64,000 nucleotides of DNA from WHSW01 sp963740055 (GCA_963740055.1 CAVUCL010000001.1:310001-374000), one strand, 5' to 3'. Shown: positions 16,693 through 25,667, numbered from the stretch's first letter. Notes: generated by a model from the letters alone, not told the origin. Numbers and translations: made by a program.

Positions 16693-17678
16693 GGGTCGCG
16701 GTGATCTACGGCGGGCGTTCCTCCGAGCACCAGGTCTCGCTCGAGTCCGGAGCGTCGGTGGCGTCGGGCGTTCGCGAAGCGGGTCACGAGGTGGTCGAGG
16801 TGCTGATCGAGAGCGACGGGCGCTGGACCGTCGACGGCGCGGAGGTCGAGATGCGCGCGGCCGCCGGACTGCTCGGCTGCGACGTCGCCTTCCCCGTCCT
16901 CCATGGCCCGTTCGGCGAGGACGGCACGGTGCAGGGGCTGCTCGAGTGCCTCGGTGTCGCCTACGCGGGTCCGAGCGTGCTCGCCGCCGCGGTCGCGATG
17001 GACAAGCTGATCTGCAAGCGCCTGCTTGCGTTCGACGGCCTGCCCCAGGTCGAGTTCGCCGAGGTCGGCGCCCCGGGCTGGCGCGAGCACGCCGCCGCGA
17101 TGGCGAGGCCGCTGTGGGTGAAGCCGTCGCGGCTCGGCTCCAGCGTCGGCATCTCGCGGGTCACGAACATCGAGCGCGAGCTCGACCAGGCGGTCGAAGC
17201 CGCGCGCGCCCACGACCCGCGGGTGATCGTCGAGGCCGACGCCTCCGGGCGCGAGGTCGAGTGCTCGGTGATCGGCAACACCGGCGTCGGCGACGACTCC
17301 AGCGTCGAGACGTCACTGCCGGGGGCGATCGTCACCCGGGCGTCGGACTGGTACGACTTCGAGGCCAAGTACGCCGAGGGCGGGATGGAGCTGGTCGTCC
17401 CGGCGCCGATCGGCGACGACGCGGTGGCGACCGTGCGCGAGCTCGCCGAGCGCGTCTTTCGCGCCGTCGGCGGCACCGGCCTCGCGCGCTGCGACTTCTT
17501 CGTCCGCGACGACGGCGAGGTGCTGGTGAACGAGATCAACACGATCCCGGGCTTCACCGCGACCAGCGTCTTCGGGAAGCTGTTCGAAGCCTCGGGCGTG
17601 CCCTACTCCGAGCTCTGCGGCCGGCTGGTCGAGCTCGGAGCCGACCGCCACCGTCGCGAGCGCGAGTATCGGTTCTAG
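16689..17678 (+). CDS. ddl: D-alanine--D-alanine ligase
   Basis: This ATP-grasp enzyme makes the D-Ala-D-Ala dipeptide of the peptidoglycan stem. It is 329 aa long. The N-terminus has VIYGGRSSEHQVSLESG, and the motif HGPFGEDGTVQG is typical of Ddl. The C-terminal metal-binding stretch reads VNEINTIPGFT, with the Ddl-specific TATSVFGKLFEASG. Its GTG start overlaps the pknB stop by 4 nt, so ddl is an extra last member of the wall-signalling operon; in mycobacteria the pknB operon does not end with ddl. It converges on the GNAT gene with only 3 nt between stop codons. Confidence 0.95.
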   Translation: MRVAVIYGGRSSEHQVSLESGASVASGVREAGHEVVEVLIESDGRWTVDGAEVEMRAAAGLLGCDVAFPVLHGPFGEDGTVQGLLECLGVAYAGPSVLAAAVAMDKLICKRLLAFDGLPQVEFAEVGAPGWREHAAAMARPLWVKPSRLGSSVGISRVTNIERELDQAVEAARAHDPRVIVEADASGREVECSVIGNTGVGDDSSVETSLPGAIVTRASDWYDFEAKYAEGGMELVVPAPIGDDAVATVRELAERVFRAVGGTGLARCDFFVRDDGEVLVNEINTIPGFTATSVFGKLFEASGVPYSELCGRLVELGADRHRREREYRF

Positions 17679-17681
17679 CCT

Positions 17682-18158
17682 CTAGAGCTTCGCGAGCAGG
17701 ACGTAGAAGCGCTCGAATCCCTCGCGCTCGTAGAAGCGGATCGCGCCCTCGTTCGAGTGCGCGACCCCGACCAGCACGGTCCGCGCCCCGGCCTCGGCGG
17801 CGACCTCCGCCGCCGCCTCGGTCAGCGCTCGGCCGACCCCGCCGCCGCGCTCGGGCTCGAGCACCGAGAGGGTCTCGATCTCGGCGGTTCGCTCGCCCAG
17901 GTCCCACGTCGCCGCTCCCTCGCCGATCGAGACCACCGCATAGCCGATCGGCTCCGAGTCGCGCTCGGCGAGCAGCAGGGTGTACTCGTCGCGGCCGAGC
18001 CAATCGAGGTACTGGTTGCGGCGGTGTCGCCACGACTGCTCGAGCGACCGCGGCTGCGGCATCGCCGGCAGCGAGACGTGGCTGTCGCGCAGCGCCCGCC
18101 ACAGAGGCTCGAGCCGCTCGACGTCGTCCCGGTCGCCTCGTCGAACCGTGAAGTCCAA
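17682..18158 (-). CDS. GNAT-family N-acetyltransferase
   Basis: This is a 158-aa single-domain GNAT. The acetyl-CoA-binding motif A is ERGGGVGRALTEAAAEVA (around residue 100), preceded by IETLSVLEPE. The C-terminal strand-helix motif is NEGAIRFYEREGFERFYVLL. The substrate is unknown. It starts with TTG (TTGGACTTC) 3 nt after the stop of the kinase gene at 18162 and is thus probably co-transcribed with it. The context gives no clear target; modification of a wall or signalling component would only be a guess. Confidence 0.85.
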   Translation of the reverse strand: MDFTVRRGDRDDVERLEPLWRALRDSHVSLPAMPQPRSLEQSWRHRRNQYLDWLGRDEYTLLLAERDSEPIGYAVVSIGEGAATWDLGERTAEIETLSVLEPERGGGVGRALTEAAAEVAAEAGARTVLVGVAHSNEGAIRFYEREGFERFYVLLAKL

Positions 18159-18161
18159 AGC

Positions 18162-19685
18162 CTAGGCCGCGGTCAGTGTCGCCTCGGAGAGCTCGACCTT
18201 GAACTCGCCCGGCGACCCGGCGAGCTTCGTGAACCAGATCAGGTAGTACTGCGCCGGCTCGTCGACGGTCAGGGCGATCGCCTGGTCCTCGTTCGCGTTC
18301 GAGACGTTGCCGACCGGCTCGCCCCAGTCCTCGAACACGGTCGGCGGGCCGTCGGCGGCGGCGTAGATCGAGGCGCTCCAGCCGGCGTCGGCGGTGCTGA
18401 CCGAGAGGCTGGTGCCCGCGACCGGCTCGCCGGCGTCGACGACCAGCCCGACCCCGGCCTTTCCGGCCGCCTGCTCGACGTCGGCCGAAGCGGTGTACTC
18501 CTCGGTCGGCCAGACCGTCGCCGCGTCGCCGTCGATCGCGAGCTCGGCCTCCTCGCTGTGCTCCTCGCTGTCGCCGAGCGGGTCGAACGCGGTCGCCGCC
18601 TGGAGCTCGACCTCGCTCCCGGTCACGGGCTCGTCGTTGCCGCCCCCGCCGCCGCCACCACGCTCCTCGTCGCCGGCCAGGCCCGCGATCAGGAGCGCCG
18701 CCGCGGTCGCCGCGAGCACGAGCAGGATCCCGGCGACAGAGACCCGGCGCGAGGTCAGGATCCGCCGCCTGCCGCCGGGGACGGTGTCGAGGACCGTGGT
18801 CGCCTCCCCGGTCGAGCGCCCGGCGCGCGCGACCTCGACCTCGAGCGCGTTCTCGAGGTCGGCGAGCATCGCCGCCATGTCGGGATAGCGCTTCTCCGGC
18901 TTCTTCGCGGTCGAGCGCTCGACCACCGCGGCAAGCGCCGACGAGGCGTCGGGGCGCTTGCGCTGCACGTCGGGCATCCGCTCGTTGACGTGCTTCATCG
19001 CCACGCCGACCAGGTTGTCGGCCTGGAACGGGACCTCCCCGGTGAGCGTCTCGTAGATCACGATCCCGAGCGAGTAGATGTCCGAGCGCGCGTCGACCGG
19101 CCGGCCCATCGCCTGCTCGGGCGAGACGTAGTCGGTCGTCCCGAGCACCCGCCCGGTCCTCGTGAGGCCGTCCTGCTCGAGCTGCTGGGCGATGCCGAAG
19201 TCGGTCACCTTCGCTCGCCCCTCGGCGTCGATGAGCACGTTCTGGGGCTTCACGTCACGGTGCACGAGCCGCCGCGCGTGCGCCGCCTGCAGCCCGCGCC
19301 CGACCTCGATCCCGTAGGCGGCGGCCTCGTCCAGGGGCAGGCGCCCGAGCCGGTCGATCCGCTGCTTCAGGGTCTCGCCGTCGCAGTACTCGAAGACGAT
19401 GTAGGGACGACCGCCATCCTCGCCCGCGTCGATGATCGCGACCACGTTCGGGTGCGAGACCTGGGCCACCGCGCGCGCCTCGCGCCGGAAGCGCTCGATC
19501 TGGTCGGGCTGGTCGGAGATCTCGCGGTGCAGGACCTTGGCCGCGACCCAGCGCTCGAGCGTCTCGTCGCGGGCGAGGTAGACGGTCGACATGCCGCCGG
19601 AGCCGAGCTTCTGCTCGAGCCGGTAGCGGCCCGAGAGCACGGTCCCCGTCAGCGCGCCCGCCGATCCTGTCGTCGCCTCGCTCAT
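18162..19685 (-). CDS. Ser/Thr kinase with discoidin-like external domain
   Basis: This 507-aa kinase has its kinase domain at residues 18-280: GSGGMSTVYLA, VAAKVL, HRDVKPQN, TDFGIAQ, VSPEQAMG. One membrane helix is at about 312-335 (VAGILLVLAATAAALLIAGL), followed by a glycine-rich stretch. The external part, residues 355-507, looks like an F5/8-type C (discoidin/galactose-binding) fold. It contains the marker AIDGDAATVW and a beta-rich remainder ending in VELSEATL. Such domains usually bind sugars or peptides, so a ligand outside the cell is plausible. It is the third kinase within 12 kb and differs from the other two outside the kinase core. It is co-oriented with the downstream GNAT gene. 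Confidence 0.85.
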   Translation of the reverse strand: MSEATTGSAGALTGTVLSGRYRLEQKLGSGGMSTVYLARDETLERWVAAKVLHREISDQPDQIERFRREARAVAQVSHPNVVAIIDAGEDGGRPYIVFEYCDGETLKQRIDRLGRLPLDEAAAYGIEVGRGLQAAHARRLVHRDVKPQNVLIDAEGRAKVTDFGIAQQLEQDGLTRTGRVLGTTDYVSPEQAMGRPVDARSDIYSLGIVIYETLTGEVPFQADNLVGVAMKHVNERMPDVQRKRPDASSALAAVVERSTAKKPEKRYPDMAAMLADLENALEVEVARAGRSTGEATTVLDTVPGGRRRILTSRRVSVAGILLVLAATAAALLIAGLAGDEERGGGGGGGNDEPVTGSEVELQAATAFDPLGDSEEHSEEAELAIDGDAATVWPTEEYTASADVEQAAGKAGVGLVVDAGEPVAGTSLSVSTADAGWSASIYAAADGPPTVFEDWGEPVGNVSNANEDQAIALTVDEPAQYYLIWFTKLAGSPGEFKVELSEATLTAA

Positions 19686-19760
19686 CGCCTGACTATCTTC
19701 ACCCTTCGGCGAGCGTCACGTTACGCCCTGCTCGCCCTGCATGATGACGGTCGCCTTGCG

Positions 19761-20396
19761 CTAGCCCGAGTCGCCTCGTTCGGCGCCGCGCGCGGCCTCG
19801 ACGATCTCCGGCGGGGCCTTCTCCGGCGAGCCGCTGTCGAACGGGGGCTCGGGGTCGTACTCGATCGCGAGCTGGATCGCCTGCGCGACCCGCTCGCCGG
19901 CGATCCGCGCGGCGAGCACCAACCCCATGTCGATCCCGGAGGAGACGCCGGCGGCGGTCACCACCTTGCCGTCGACGACGACCCGCTCGGCGCTCGGCTC
20001 GGCGCCGAAGCGGGCGAGCAGGTCGCGGTAGGCCCAGTGGCTGGTCGCGCGCTTGCCCTCGAGGATCCCCGCGGCGCCGAGCACCAGCGAGCCGGTGCAG
20101 ACCGAGGTCGTCCACTCGCTGGTCGCGTGCGCGGTCCGCAGCCACTCGAGCACCTCCTCGTCGCCGAGCAGCGGCCGGTTGCCCTCGCCGCCGGGGACGA
20201 TCACGATCTCGGGATCCGGGAGCTCGGCGATCGCGAGGTCGGCGGTGAGCTCGAGCGCGCCCGTATCGGTGCGCTTCGGCCCCGCCTGCTTGGCGACGAA
20301 GCTGAGCTCGGCGCCGGGCAGCCGCGAGAGCACCTCGTAGGGGCCGACGGCGTCGAGCGCGGTCAGCTGCTCGAAGATCAGGATCGCGATCCGCAC
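19761..20396 (-). CDS. DJ-1/PfpI (class I glutamine amidotransferase-like) protein
   Basis: This is a 211-aa DJ-1/PfpI-superfamily protein. The nucleophile elbow is TSVCTGSLVLGAAG, with the conserved Cys near residue 100, and the upstream acidic residue lies in VIVPGGEGNR. This arrangement is closest to isonitrile hydratase and transcription-regulator-like members without a DNA-binding domain. The exact reaction is not predictable. It starts with GTG, 21 nt after the purM stop, and lies in a run of minus-strand genes that may be one transcript. Confidence 0.85.
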   Translation of the reverse strand: MRIAILIFEQLTALDAVGPYEVLSRLPGAELSFVAKQAGPKRTDTGALELTADLAIAELPDPEIVIVPGGEGNRPLLGDEEVLEWLRTAHATSEWTTSVCTGSLVLGAAGILEGKRATSHWAYRDLLARFGAEPSAERVVVDGKVVTAAGVSSGIDMGLVLAARIAGERVAQAIQLAIEYDPEPPFDSGSPEKAPPEIVEAARGAERGDSG

Positions 20397-20417
20397 CGGG
20401 ACATGGTCGCAAACGGC

Positions 20418-21422
20418 CTAGGTCCGCTCGACCAACCCGTCGCGAGCGGTGGCGCGCCCGATCCGCTTCGCCTCCGGGTAGTGGTGGCGCAGGAGCTCGA
20501 GCGCCGCCGCCTCGTCCGTCGCGGCGACGACGCAGGCGAACCCGCAGCCCATGTTGAAGACCTCGTACATCTGCTGCTCGGGGACCTGGCCGAGCTCCTG
20601 GATCAGCCCGAAGATCGGCGGCGGTTCGAACGGGTCGTCGATCTCGTAGCCGACCGGGGCCGCGAGCCGGGTCAGGTTGTTGAGCCCGTCGCCGGTGATG
20701 TGCGCGAGGCCGCGCACGTCCGCGCCGGAGCCGAGCAGCTCGGCGACCGCCCGCACGTAGATCTCGGTCGGTTCGAGCAGGACCTCGCCGAGCGGCCGTC
20801 CGAGCCGCTCGTCGTCGAGCGCGACCTCGGAGAGCGCCTTGCGGGCGAGGGTGTAGCCGTTGGAGTGCAGCCCGCTCGAGGGCAGCCCGATCACCGCGTC
20901 GCCGGGCTCGACCCGTCCGCCGGTGACGATCGCGTCGAGGTCGACGAGCCCGATCGCGCTCCCGCCGAGCTCCCAGCCGGCGACGATCTCGCCGACCTGG
21001 GCGATCTCGCCCCCCGGGATCTCGATCGCCGCAAGCTCGGCGCCGCGCCGAAGCCCGGCACCGATCTCGCCGCAGACCTCGGGGTCGGCGTCCGCGCAGA
21101 GGATGAAGTCGAGCATCGCGATCGGCTCGGCGCCGACGCAGATCAGGTCGTTGACGTTCATCGCCACGCAGTCGATCCCGATCGTGTCGAAGCGCCGCAT
21201 CCGCTCGGCGACGACCATCTTCGTCCCGACGCCGTCGGTCCCGAAGGCGATTCCGGTGCGCTCGTCGAGCCGCAGCACGCTGGCGTAGTGGTTCGGGAGC
21301 GCGACCACCCGCGACGGGCGCCCGGTCTCGATCAGCTTCAGGCTTCGGACCAGGGCCGCGATCGCGTCGTCGGCGCCGCGCTGGCTGACGCCCGCCTCGG
21401 TGTATGCGTCCGGGCCGCTCAC
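20418..21422 (-). CDS. purM: Phosphoribosylformylglycinamidine cyclo-ligase
   Basis: PurM (AIR synthetase) carries out ATP-dependent ring closure in purine synthesis. It is 334 aa, full length. Recognisable segments are YTEAGVSQRGADDAI at the N-terminus, GTDGVGTKMVVAE, the metal/ATP-binding DCVAMNVNDLICVGAEP, and GLPSSGLHSNGYTLAR; HITGDGLNNLTRL is near residue 240. The GTG start overlaps the uppP stop by 4 nt (GTGA). No other purine genes are nearby. Confidence 0.96.
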   Translation of the reverse strand: MSGPDAYTEAGVSQRGADDAIAALVRSLKLIETGRPSRVVALPNHYASVLRLDERTGIAFGTDGVGTKMVVAERMRRFDTIGIDCVAMNVNDLICVGAEPIAMLDFILCADADPEVCGEIGAGLRRGAELAAIEIPGGEIAQVGEIVAGWELGGSAIGLVDLDAIVTGGRVEPGDAVIGLPSSGLHSNGYTLARKALSEVALDDERLGRPLGEVLLEPTEIYVRAVAELLGSGADVRGLAHITGDGLNNLTRLAAPVGYEIDDPFEPPPIFGLIQELGQVPEQQMYEVFNMGCGFACVVAATDEAAALELLRHHYPEAKRIGRATARDGLVERT

Positions 21423-22228
21423 CGGCTCATTCTGACCGCGATCGCGGCGGCGAGCGCGAGCCGGTAGGCGGCGTAGGGCCAGAGCGCGCGATCGCGCTCG
21501 ACCAGCGCGATCAGGCGCTGCGACGCCAGGGTCGATGCGAACGCGGTCGCGACCCCGGCCGCGAGCGCTCGGCGCAGCTCCGGCTCGACCCCGCGGCGGC
21601 GCAGGCGCGCGCCCTTGAGCACCGTCGCGCCGACGATCACCGGCAGCGCCACGGTTCGGGAGAGCAGGTTCGCGTGCCGGCGGGTGAACCGCCGCCGCCG
21701 GGCCGCGATCAGCGTGGCCCCGTTTCGCGACACGCCGGGGACGAGCGCGGTCGCCTGCGCGATCCCGAGCGCGAGCCCGTCGAGCGGCCCGGCGTCGCCC
21801 GGCCCGCGCGCCTGGGGGCTGCGATCGGCCGCGACCATCGCCACCGCCCCGGCGGCGAGCCCGGCGGCGATCGAGCCGGGACCGCCGAGCCGGCCCTCGA
21901 TCTGACGCTCGAGCGTGTAGCCGGCGAGCGCCGGCGGGACGAATGAGAGCGCGATCACCGCGGCGCGGCGCCCGTCGAACGCCGCGAGCTCGGCGGCGAT
22001 CACGTCGCGCTGGCCGATCAGCAGCGCCGCCGCGGTGCCCGCGTGCAGGGCGATCTCGAAGCTCTTGCGGGCCTCTGGGTCGAGGCGCTCGAAGCCCCAG
22101 CCGCAGAGCCAGGGCACCAGCGAGAGGTGGGCGGAGCTGGAGACGGGCAGGAGCTCGGTCGGGCCCTGGACCGCGCCCAGCGCGGCCGCGCGTCCGGGGG
22201 TGAGCGCCGGGGCGGCGGCTCGGCCCAC
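21419..22228 (-). CDS. uppP: Undecaprenyl-diphosphatase
   Basis: This BacA/UppP-type integral membrane phosphatase recycles undecaprenyl diphosphate, the lipid carrier for peptidoglycan and polysaccharides, and gives bacitracin resistance when abundant. It is 269 aa long. Active-site motif 1 is GAVQGPTELLPVSSSAHL (consensus GxxQGxTExLPVSSSxHL). Motif 2 is VPGVSRNGATL, with the conserved Ser and Arg. The long frame continues far upstream, but the GTG at 22228, 8 nt after the dedA stop, places motif 1 in the usual position. It suits its neighbours in wall and polysaccharide synthesis. Confidence 0.94.
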   Translation of the reverse strand: MGRAAAPALTPGRAAALGAVQGPTELLPVSSSAHLSLVPWLCGWGFERLDPEARKSFEIALHAGTAAALLIGQRDVIAAELAAFDGRRAAVIALSFVPPALAGYTLERQIEGRLGGPGSIAAGLAAGAVAMVAADRSPQARGPGDAGPLDGLALGIAQATALVPGVSRNGATLIAARRRRFTRRHANLLSRTVALPVIVGATVLKGARLRRRGVEPELRRALAAGVATAFASTLASQRLIALVERDRALWPYAAYRLALAAAIAVRMSR

Positions 22229-22236
22229 GCCAGCCG

Positions 22237-22911
22237 CTAGGAGCCGGCCTCGGCGGGCTGGGTCCCGTTGCGCCGCCGCCGGACCACCAACCAGACGATC
22301 AGCGCGACGATCCCGGCGAGCACCAGGTAGTCGCCGTAGTGCAGGTAGTCGCGCCATTCCTCCCAGTTGTCGCCCACCGCCTTGCCGATCGCGCCCAGCA
22401 TCAGGACCCACGGGATGCAGCCGGCGAGGGTGAGCAGCGTGAAACGCCAGAACGGCATCTTCGCGACCCCCGCGGGCAGCGAGATGAAGGTGCGGATGAT
22501 CGGCAGCATCCGGGTGAAGAAGACGGTCGCGTCGCCGTGGCGCTCGAACCAGCGGTCGGCCCACTCGAGGTGCTTGCGGTTGACGTGGATCAGCCGGTTC
22601 TTCTCCAGCAGCTCGATCCGCCCGTAGTAGCCCGCCGCCCACGCGACCCACGAGCCGACGACGTTGCCGAGCACGCCGGCGGTGACGATCCCGAACAGGG
22701 TCATGTCGCCCTCGGAGACGTTGAAGCCGGCGAACAGCATGATCGCCTCGCTCGGGACCGGGATGCAGGCGCTCTCGAGCAGCATCAGGACGAAGACCCC
22801 GGCGTAGCCGAGGGCGTCGATGACGTCGACGGCGACCTCGACGATCGGGTCGACGACGAAGTCCGTCAGGCCGCCGATCGGCGGCCCCTGAATCGCTGTG
22901 AGCGCGCCCAT
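22237..22911 (-). CDS. DedA/SNARE-associated-type membrane protein
   Basis: This 224-aa membrane protein belongs to the DedA family, whose members include the UptA-type flippases that return undecaprenyl phosphate to the inner leaflet. Features include ESACIPVPSEAIMLFAGFN in the re-entrant region, SWVAWAAGYYGRIEL, and the conserved FTRMLPIIRTFISLPAGVAKM loop. The ATG at 22911 is chosen over an in-frame upstream ATG because the extra 23 residues are polar and overlap the divergent promoter region. It stands next to uppP, so both may serve undecaprenyl-carrier recycling; this is inference from context. Confidence 0.88.
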   Translation of the reverse strand: MGALTAIQGPPIGGLTDFVVDPIVEVAVDVIDALGYAGVFVLMLLESACIPVPSEAIMLFAGFNVSEGDMTLFGIVTAGVLGNVVGSWVAWAAGYYGRIELLEKNRLIHVNRKHLEWADRWFERHGDATVFFTRMLPIIRTFISLPAGVAKMPFWRFTLLTLAGCIPWVLMLGAIGKAVGDNWEEWRDYLHYGDYLVLAGIVALIVWLVVRRRRNGTQPAEAGS

Positions 22912-22952
22912 GCGAGCCGGGAACCTTAGCGTCGGCCGACCGGAATCCGCCG

Positions 22953-22958
22953 TAGACT
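22953..22958 (+). promoter_or_regulatory. -10 box TAGACT of a probable leaderless promoter
   Basis: TAGACT fits TAnnnT and ends 8 nt before the ATG at 22967, so the polysaccharide gene is probably transcribed from its start codon. The divergent dedA-like start is 55 nt away. Confidence 0.5.
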
Positions 22959-22966
22959 CGCGGTCG

Positions 22967-24850
22967 ATGTCCCGCCTCACGGATCCTGTCTACAGGCGGC
23001 GGGCGCTCGAGTTCGTGGCGGATGCGCTGCTCTGCGCCGCCGCATTCGCGCTCGCCTTCAAGCTCCGCTTCCTCGACGATCGCGGCGGCATCCCCGAGCG
23101 CTACGAGACGATGCTCGTCGGCTCGATCGCCTTCGTCGCGCTCGGCAAGGCGCTGGTGATCGAGCTCTTCGGCCTGCACCAGCAGTGGTGGCGCTACTTC
23201 CGCCTCCCGGACCTGTGGCCGTTGCTGCGTGCGCTCGCGGTCGCCAGCGGGCTCATGGTCCTGATCTTCGCCCTCGCGCAGCCGTACGAGTTCAACGTCC
23301 CGCGCTCGGTGGTCATCTTCGACTTCCTGCTCTGCGCGGTCTTCTGCGGCGGCGCGCGCCTCGCCCGGCGCTCGATCGCCGAGCGCCCGGCCCGCCGCGC
23401 CGCCGAGCGCCGGACCCGCGACGTGCTCGTAGTCGGCGCCGGCTCGGGCGGGCAGATGGTCGTCCGCGAGCTGAAGTTGAACCCGAACCTCGGCGCCCGC
23501 GCGGTCGGCTTCCTCGACGACGACCCGCGCAAGCGCGGGATGCGGACCGAGGGGCTGAAGGTGCTCGGGACGACGGACGAGATCGGCCCGATCCTCGACC
23601 GCCTCGGCCCGGACGAGGTCGTGATCGCGATCCCGTCGGCCCCCGGGGTCCTGCGCGGCAAGGTGGTCGCCGAATGTCGCGAGCGCGACATCCAGGTGCG
23701 CACCCTGCCGACCGTGTTCGAGCTCCTGCGCGGCGGGGTGCAGCTGACGCGCCAGCTGCGCGAGGTCCGGGTCGAGGACGTGCTTGGCCGCGACCCGGTG
23801 CTGATGGAGCTCGAGCGGGTCGGCGCCTACCTCGAGGACAAGCGGATCCTCGTCACCGGCGCCGGGGGCTCGATCGGGTCCGAGCTCTGCCGGCAAATCG
23901 CGCGCGTGCACCCGCGGCTTTTGGTGATGCTCGACCACGCCGAGGACAACCTGTTCGAGATCGACCGCGAGATGACCGGCACCTGGCACTTCACCCGGGT
24001 CGAGTCGGTGCTCGCCGACTGCCGCGAGGGCGACCGGATGCTCGAGGTGATGCAGCGGTTCAAGCCCGAGATCGTCTTCCACGCCGCCGCCTACAAGCAC
24101 GTTCCGCTGATGGAGGCGAACCCGCTCGAGGCGCTGCGCAACAACGCGATCGCGACCCAGGTGACGGCGAAGACGGCCGCCGCCTCGGGCGCCGAGCGCT
24201 TCGTCTTGGTCTCCACCGACAAGGCGGTCAACCCGCACACGGTGATGGGCGCGACGAAGGCGATGGCGGAGTGGATCGTGCAGGCCGCGGGACAGCGCAA
24301 CCCGGCGACCCGGTTCACGATCGTGCGCTTCGGCAACGTGCTCGCCTCCTCAGGCAGCGTGGTGCCGATCTTCCGCTCGCAGATCGAGCAGGGCGGCCCG
24401 GTGACCGTCACCCACCCCGAGATGACGCGCTACTTCATGACGATCCCGGAGTCGGTGCAGCTCGTGATCCAGGCCGGCGACCTGGGCGGCGGCTCGGGCG
24501 AGGTCTTCGTGCTCGAGATGGGCGACCCGGTGCGGATCATCGACCTCGCGCGCAACATGATCCGGCTCGCGGGCTACGAGCCCGACGGCGAGATCGCGAT
24601 CGAGATCGTCGGGGTGCGCCCGGGCGAGAAGATCCACGAGGAGCTCTTCAACCGCGACGAGCGCTCGCAGGCGACCGCGGCCGAGCGCATCGTCCGCGCC
24701 GTGCGCACGGCGCCGCTCGACCCGGACTGGGTCGAGCAGACCGTGGCGCGGCTCGAGACCCTCGTGGCTTCGGGCGACGAGGCCGGCCTCGCCGATCACG
24801 TGGTCGAGCTGATGGGCGCCGAGGGCGCGGCAGGACGGACGCCGGCCTGA
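22967..24850 (+). CDS. UDP-sugar 4,6-dehydratase, membrane type (CapD/PglF/WbpM)
   Basis: This protein probably converts UDP-GlcNAc to a 4-keto-6-deoxy sugar for surface glycan. It is about 627 aa. The N-terminal 130 residues hold four membrane segments. A first, non-catalytic nucleotide-binding domain follows (VLVVGAGSGGQMVVREL, near 155). The catalytic SDR domain then starts with VTGAGGSIGSELCRQIA (near 290). The active site has the hallmark Met for Tyr in DKAVNPHTVMGATKAMAEW, as in PglF/FlaA1-type dehydratases. PGEKIHEELF lies near the end. It heads the plus-strand polysaccharide cluster, has its own promoter, and is followed 25 nt later by a LytR_C gene. Confidence 0.92.
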   Translation: MSRLTDPVYRRRALEFVADALLCAAAFALAFKLRFLDDRGGIPERYETMLVGSIAFVALGKALVIELFGLHQQWWRYFRLPDLWPLLRALAVASGLMVLIFALAQPYEFNVPRSVVIFDFLLCAVFCGGARLARRSIAERPARRAAERRTRDVLVVGAGSGGQMVVRELKLNPNLGARAVGFLDDDPRKRGMRTEGLKVLGTTDEIGPILDRLGPDEVVIAIPSAPGVLRGKVVAECRERDIQVRTLPTVFELLRGGVQLTRQLREVRVEDVLGRDPVLMELERVGAYLEDKRILVTGAGGSIGSELCRQIARVHPRLLVMLDHAEDNLFEIDREMTGTWHFTRVESVLADCREGDRMLEVMQRFKPEIVFHAAAYKHVPLMEANPLEALRNNAIATQVTAKTAAASGAERFVLVSTDKAVNPHTVMGATKAMAEWIVQAAGQRNPATRFTIVRFGNVLASSGSVVPIFRSQIEQGGPVTVTHPEMTRYFMTIPESVQLVIQAGDLGGGSGEVFVLEMGDPVRIIDLARNMIRLAGYEPDGEIAIEIVGVRPGEKIHEELFNRDERSQATAAERIVRAVRTAPLDPDWVEQTVARLETLVASGDEAGLADHVVELMGAEGAAGRTPA

Positions 24851-24875
24851 TCGGCAAGACTGCGACCGCTGACTG

Positions 24876-25667
24876 ATGGTTGACCTGCTCGAGCGGATCG
24901 GGCCCTACCTAGGCATCGCCGCCTTCCTGGGCCTCGCGATTCTCGCCTTCCTGATCTTCCAGCAGGCGCGCGAGGTGCGCCGCCTGCGCGAATGGGCGGG
25001 CCGCGCACCCGAGCGCGCGGGCGAGGCGGCGGAGGCGACCGCGGCGGCCGCCGAGGCCCGCGGCGAGGCCACCGAAGCGGAGTCCGAGGAGGAGGAAGAG
25101 CTCCCTCGGGGCCGGGTCGGCGCGGCCGTGCACGCCGTCCGCGGGCGCGCGTCACGGACGATGGCCGAGCTCGACCGGCGGATGCCCGTCGACCCGCGCT
25201 ACGCGATCGCGGTGCTCGCGGCGCTGCTGATCGCGGCCGCGGTGCTGACCAGCGGCTTCGGCCTCTTCGGCGACGACGGCAGTGGCGGGGGCGGCGGCAA
25301 GCGCAAGGGGGGCCAGGCGAACCAGGAGAAGCCGGAGAAGGTCGAGGTGGCGGTCCTCAACGCGACCCAGATCGAGGACGGCGACGTGCCGATCGACGCC
25401 GTTCAGGGCCTCGCCGGGAGGGTGGCCGACGAGGTCGTCAAGCCCGCCGGGTTCAAGCCCGGCGCCGAGGAGACCGCCGCGTCCGGCTTCGACGAGACGA
25501 CGATCATGTTCGAGCCCGGCGCCGAGGAGGACGCGCAGGAGCTGTCCGAGAAGGTCGCCGACCAGCTCGGCGAGACGCCGACGACACCGATCATCGGCGA
25601 GGTGCGCGACCTGGCCGCGGGCGCGCAGGTGGCGCTCGTCGTCGGCGCCGACGACGCGCAGTTCTAG
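24876..25667 (+). CDS. LytR_C-domain membrane protein (first of two)
   Basis: This 263-aa protein has a membrane segment at residues 11-30 (YLGIAAFLGLAILAFLIF), an Ala/Glu-rich, probably coiled or disordered stretch, and a second hydrophobic segment at about 110-130. The C-terminal part is a LytR_C-type domain (starting KVEVAVLNATQ; QGLAGRVADEVVKPAGF follows). This small domain normally sits behind the LytR-CpsA-Psr catalytic domain that attaches glycans to the wall; here the catalytic domain is absent. An accessory role in glycan attachment is inferred from the domain and from the cluster. Confidence 0.75.
   Translation: MVDLLERIGPYLGIAAFLGLAILAFLIFQQAREVRRLREWAGRAPERAGEAAEATAAAAEARGEATEAESEEEEELPRGRVGAAVHAVRGRASRTMAELDRRMPVDPRYAIAVLAALLIAAAVLTSGFGLFGDDGSGGGGGKRKGGQANQEKPEKVEVAVLNATQIEDGDVPIDAVQGLAGRVADEVVKPAGFKPGAEETAASGFDETTIMFEPGAEEDAQELSEKVADQLGETPTTPIIGEVRDLAAGAQVALVVGADDAQF

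Noticed and set aside
17757..21467. A plus-strand open frame of more than 1200 codons opposite the GNAT, kinase, DJ-1 and purM genes
   Set aside because: It is rich in Arg, Asp, Gly and Pro with no family motif, and it mirrors well-recognised genes on the other strand. Long antisense frames are expected at this G+C content.
22229..24238. Upstream extension of the uppP frame through dedA and the dehydratase gene
   Set aside because: The extra translation is low-complexity Arg/Asp/Gly sequence antisense to real genes; the GTG at 22228 gives a normal UppP N-terminus.
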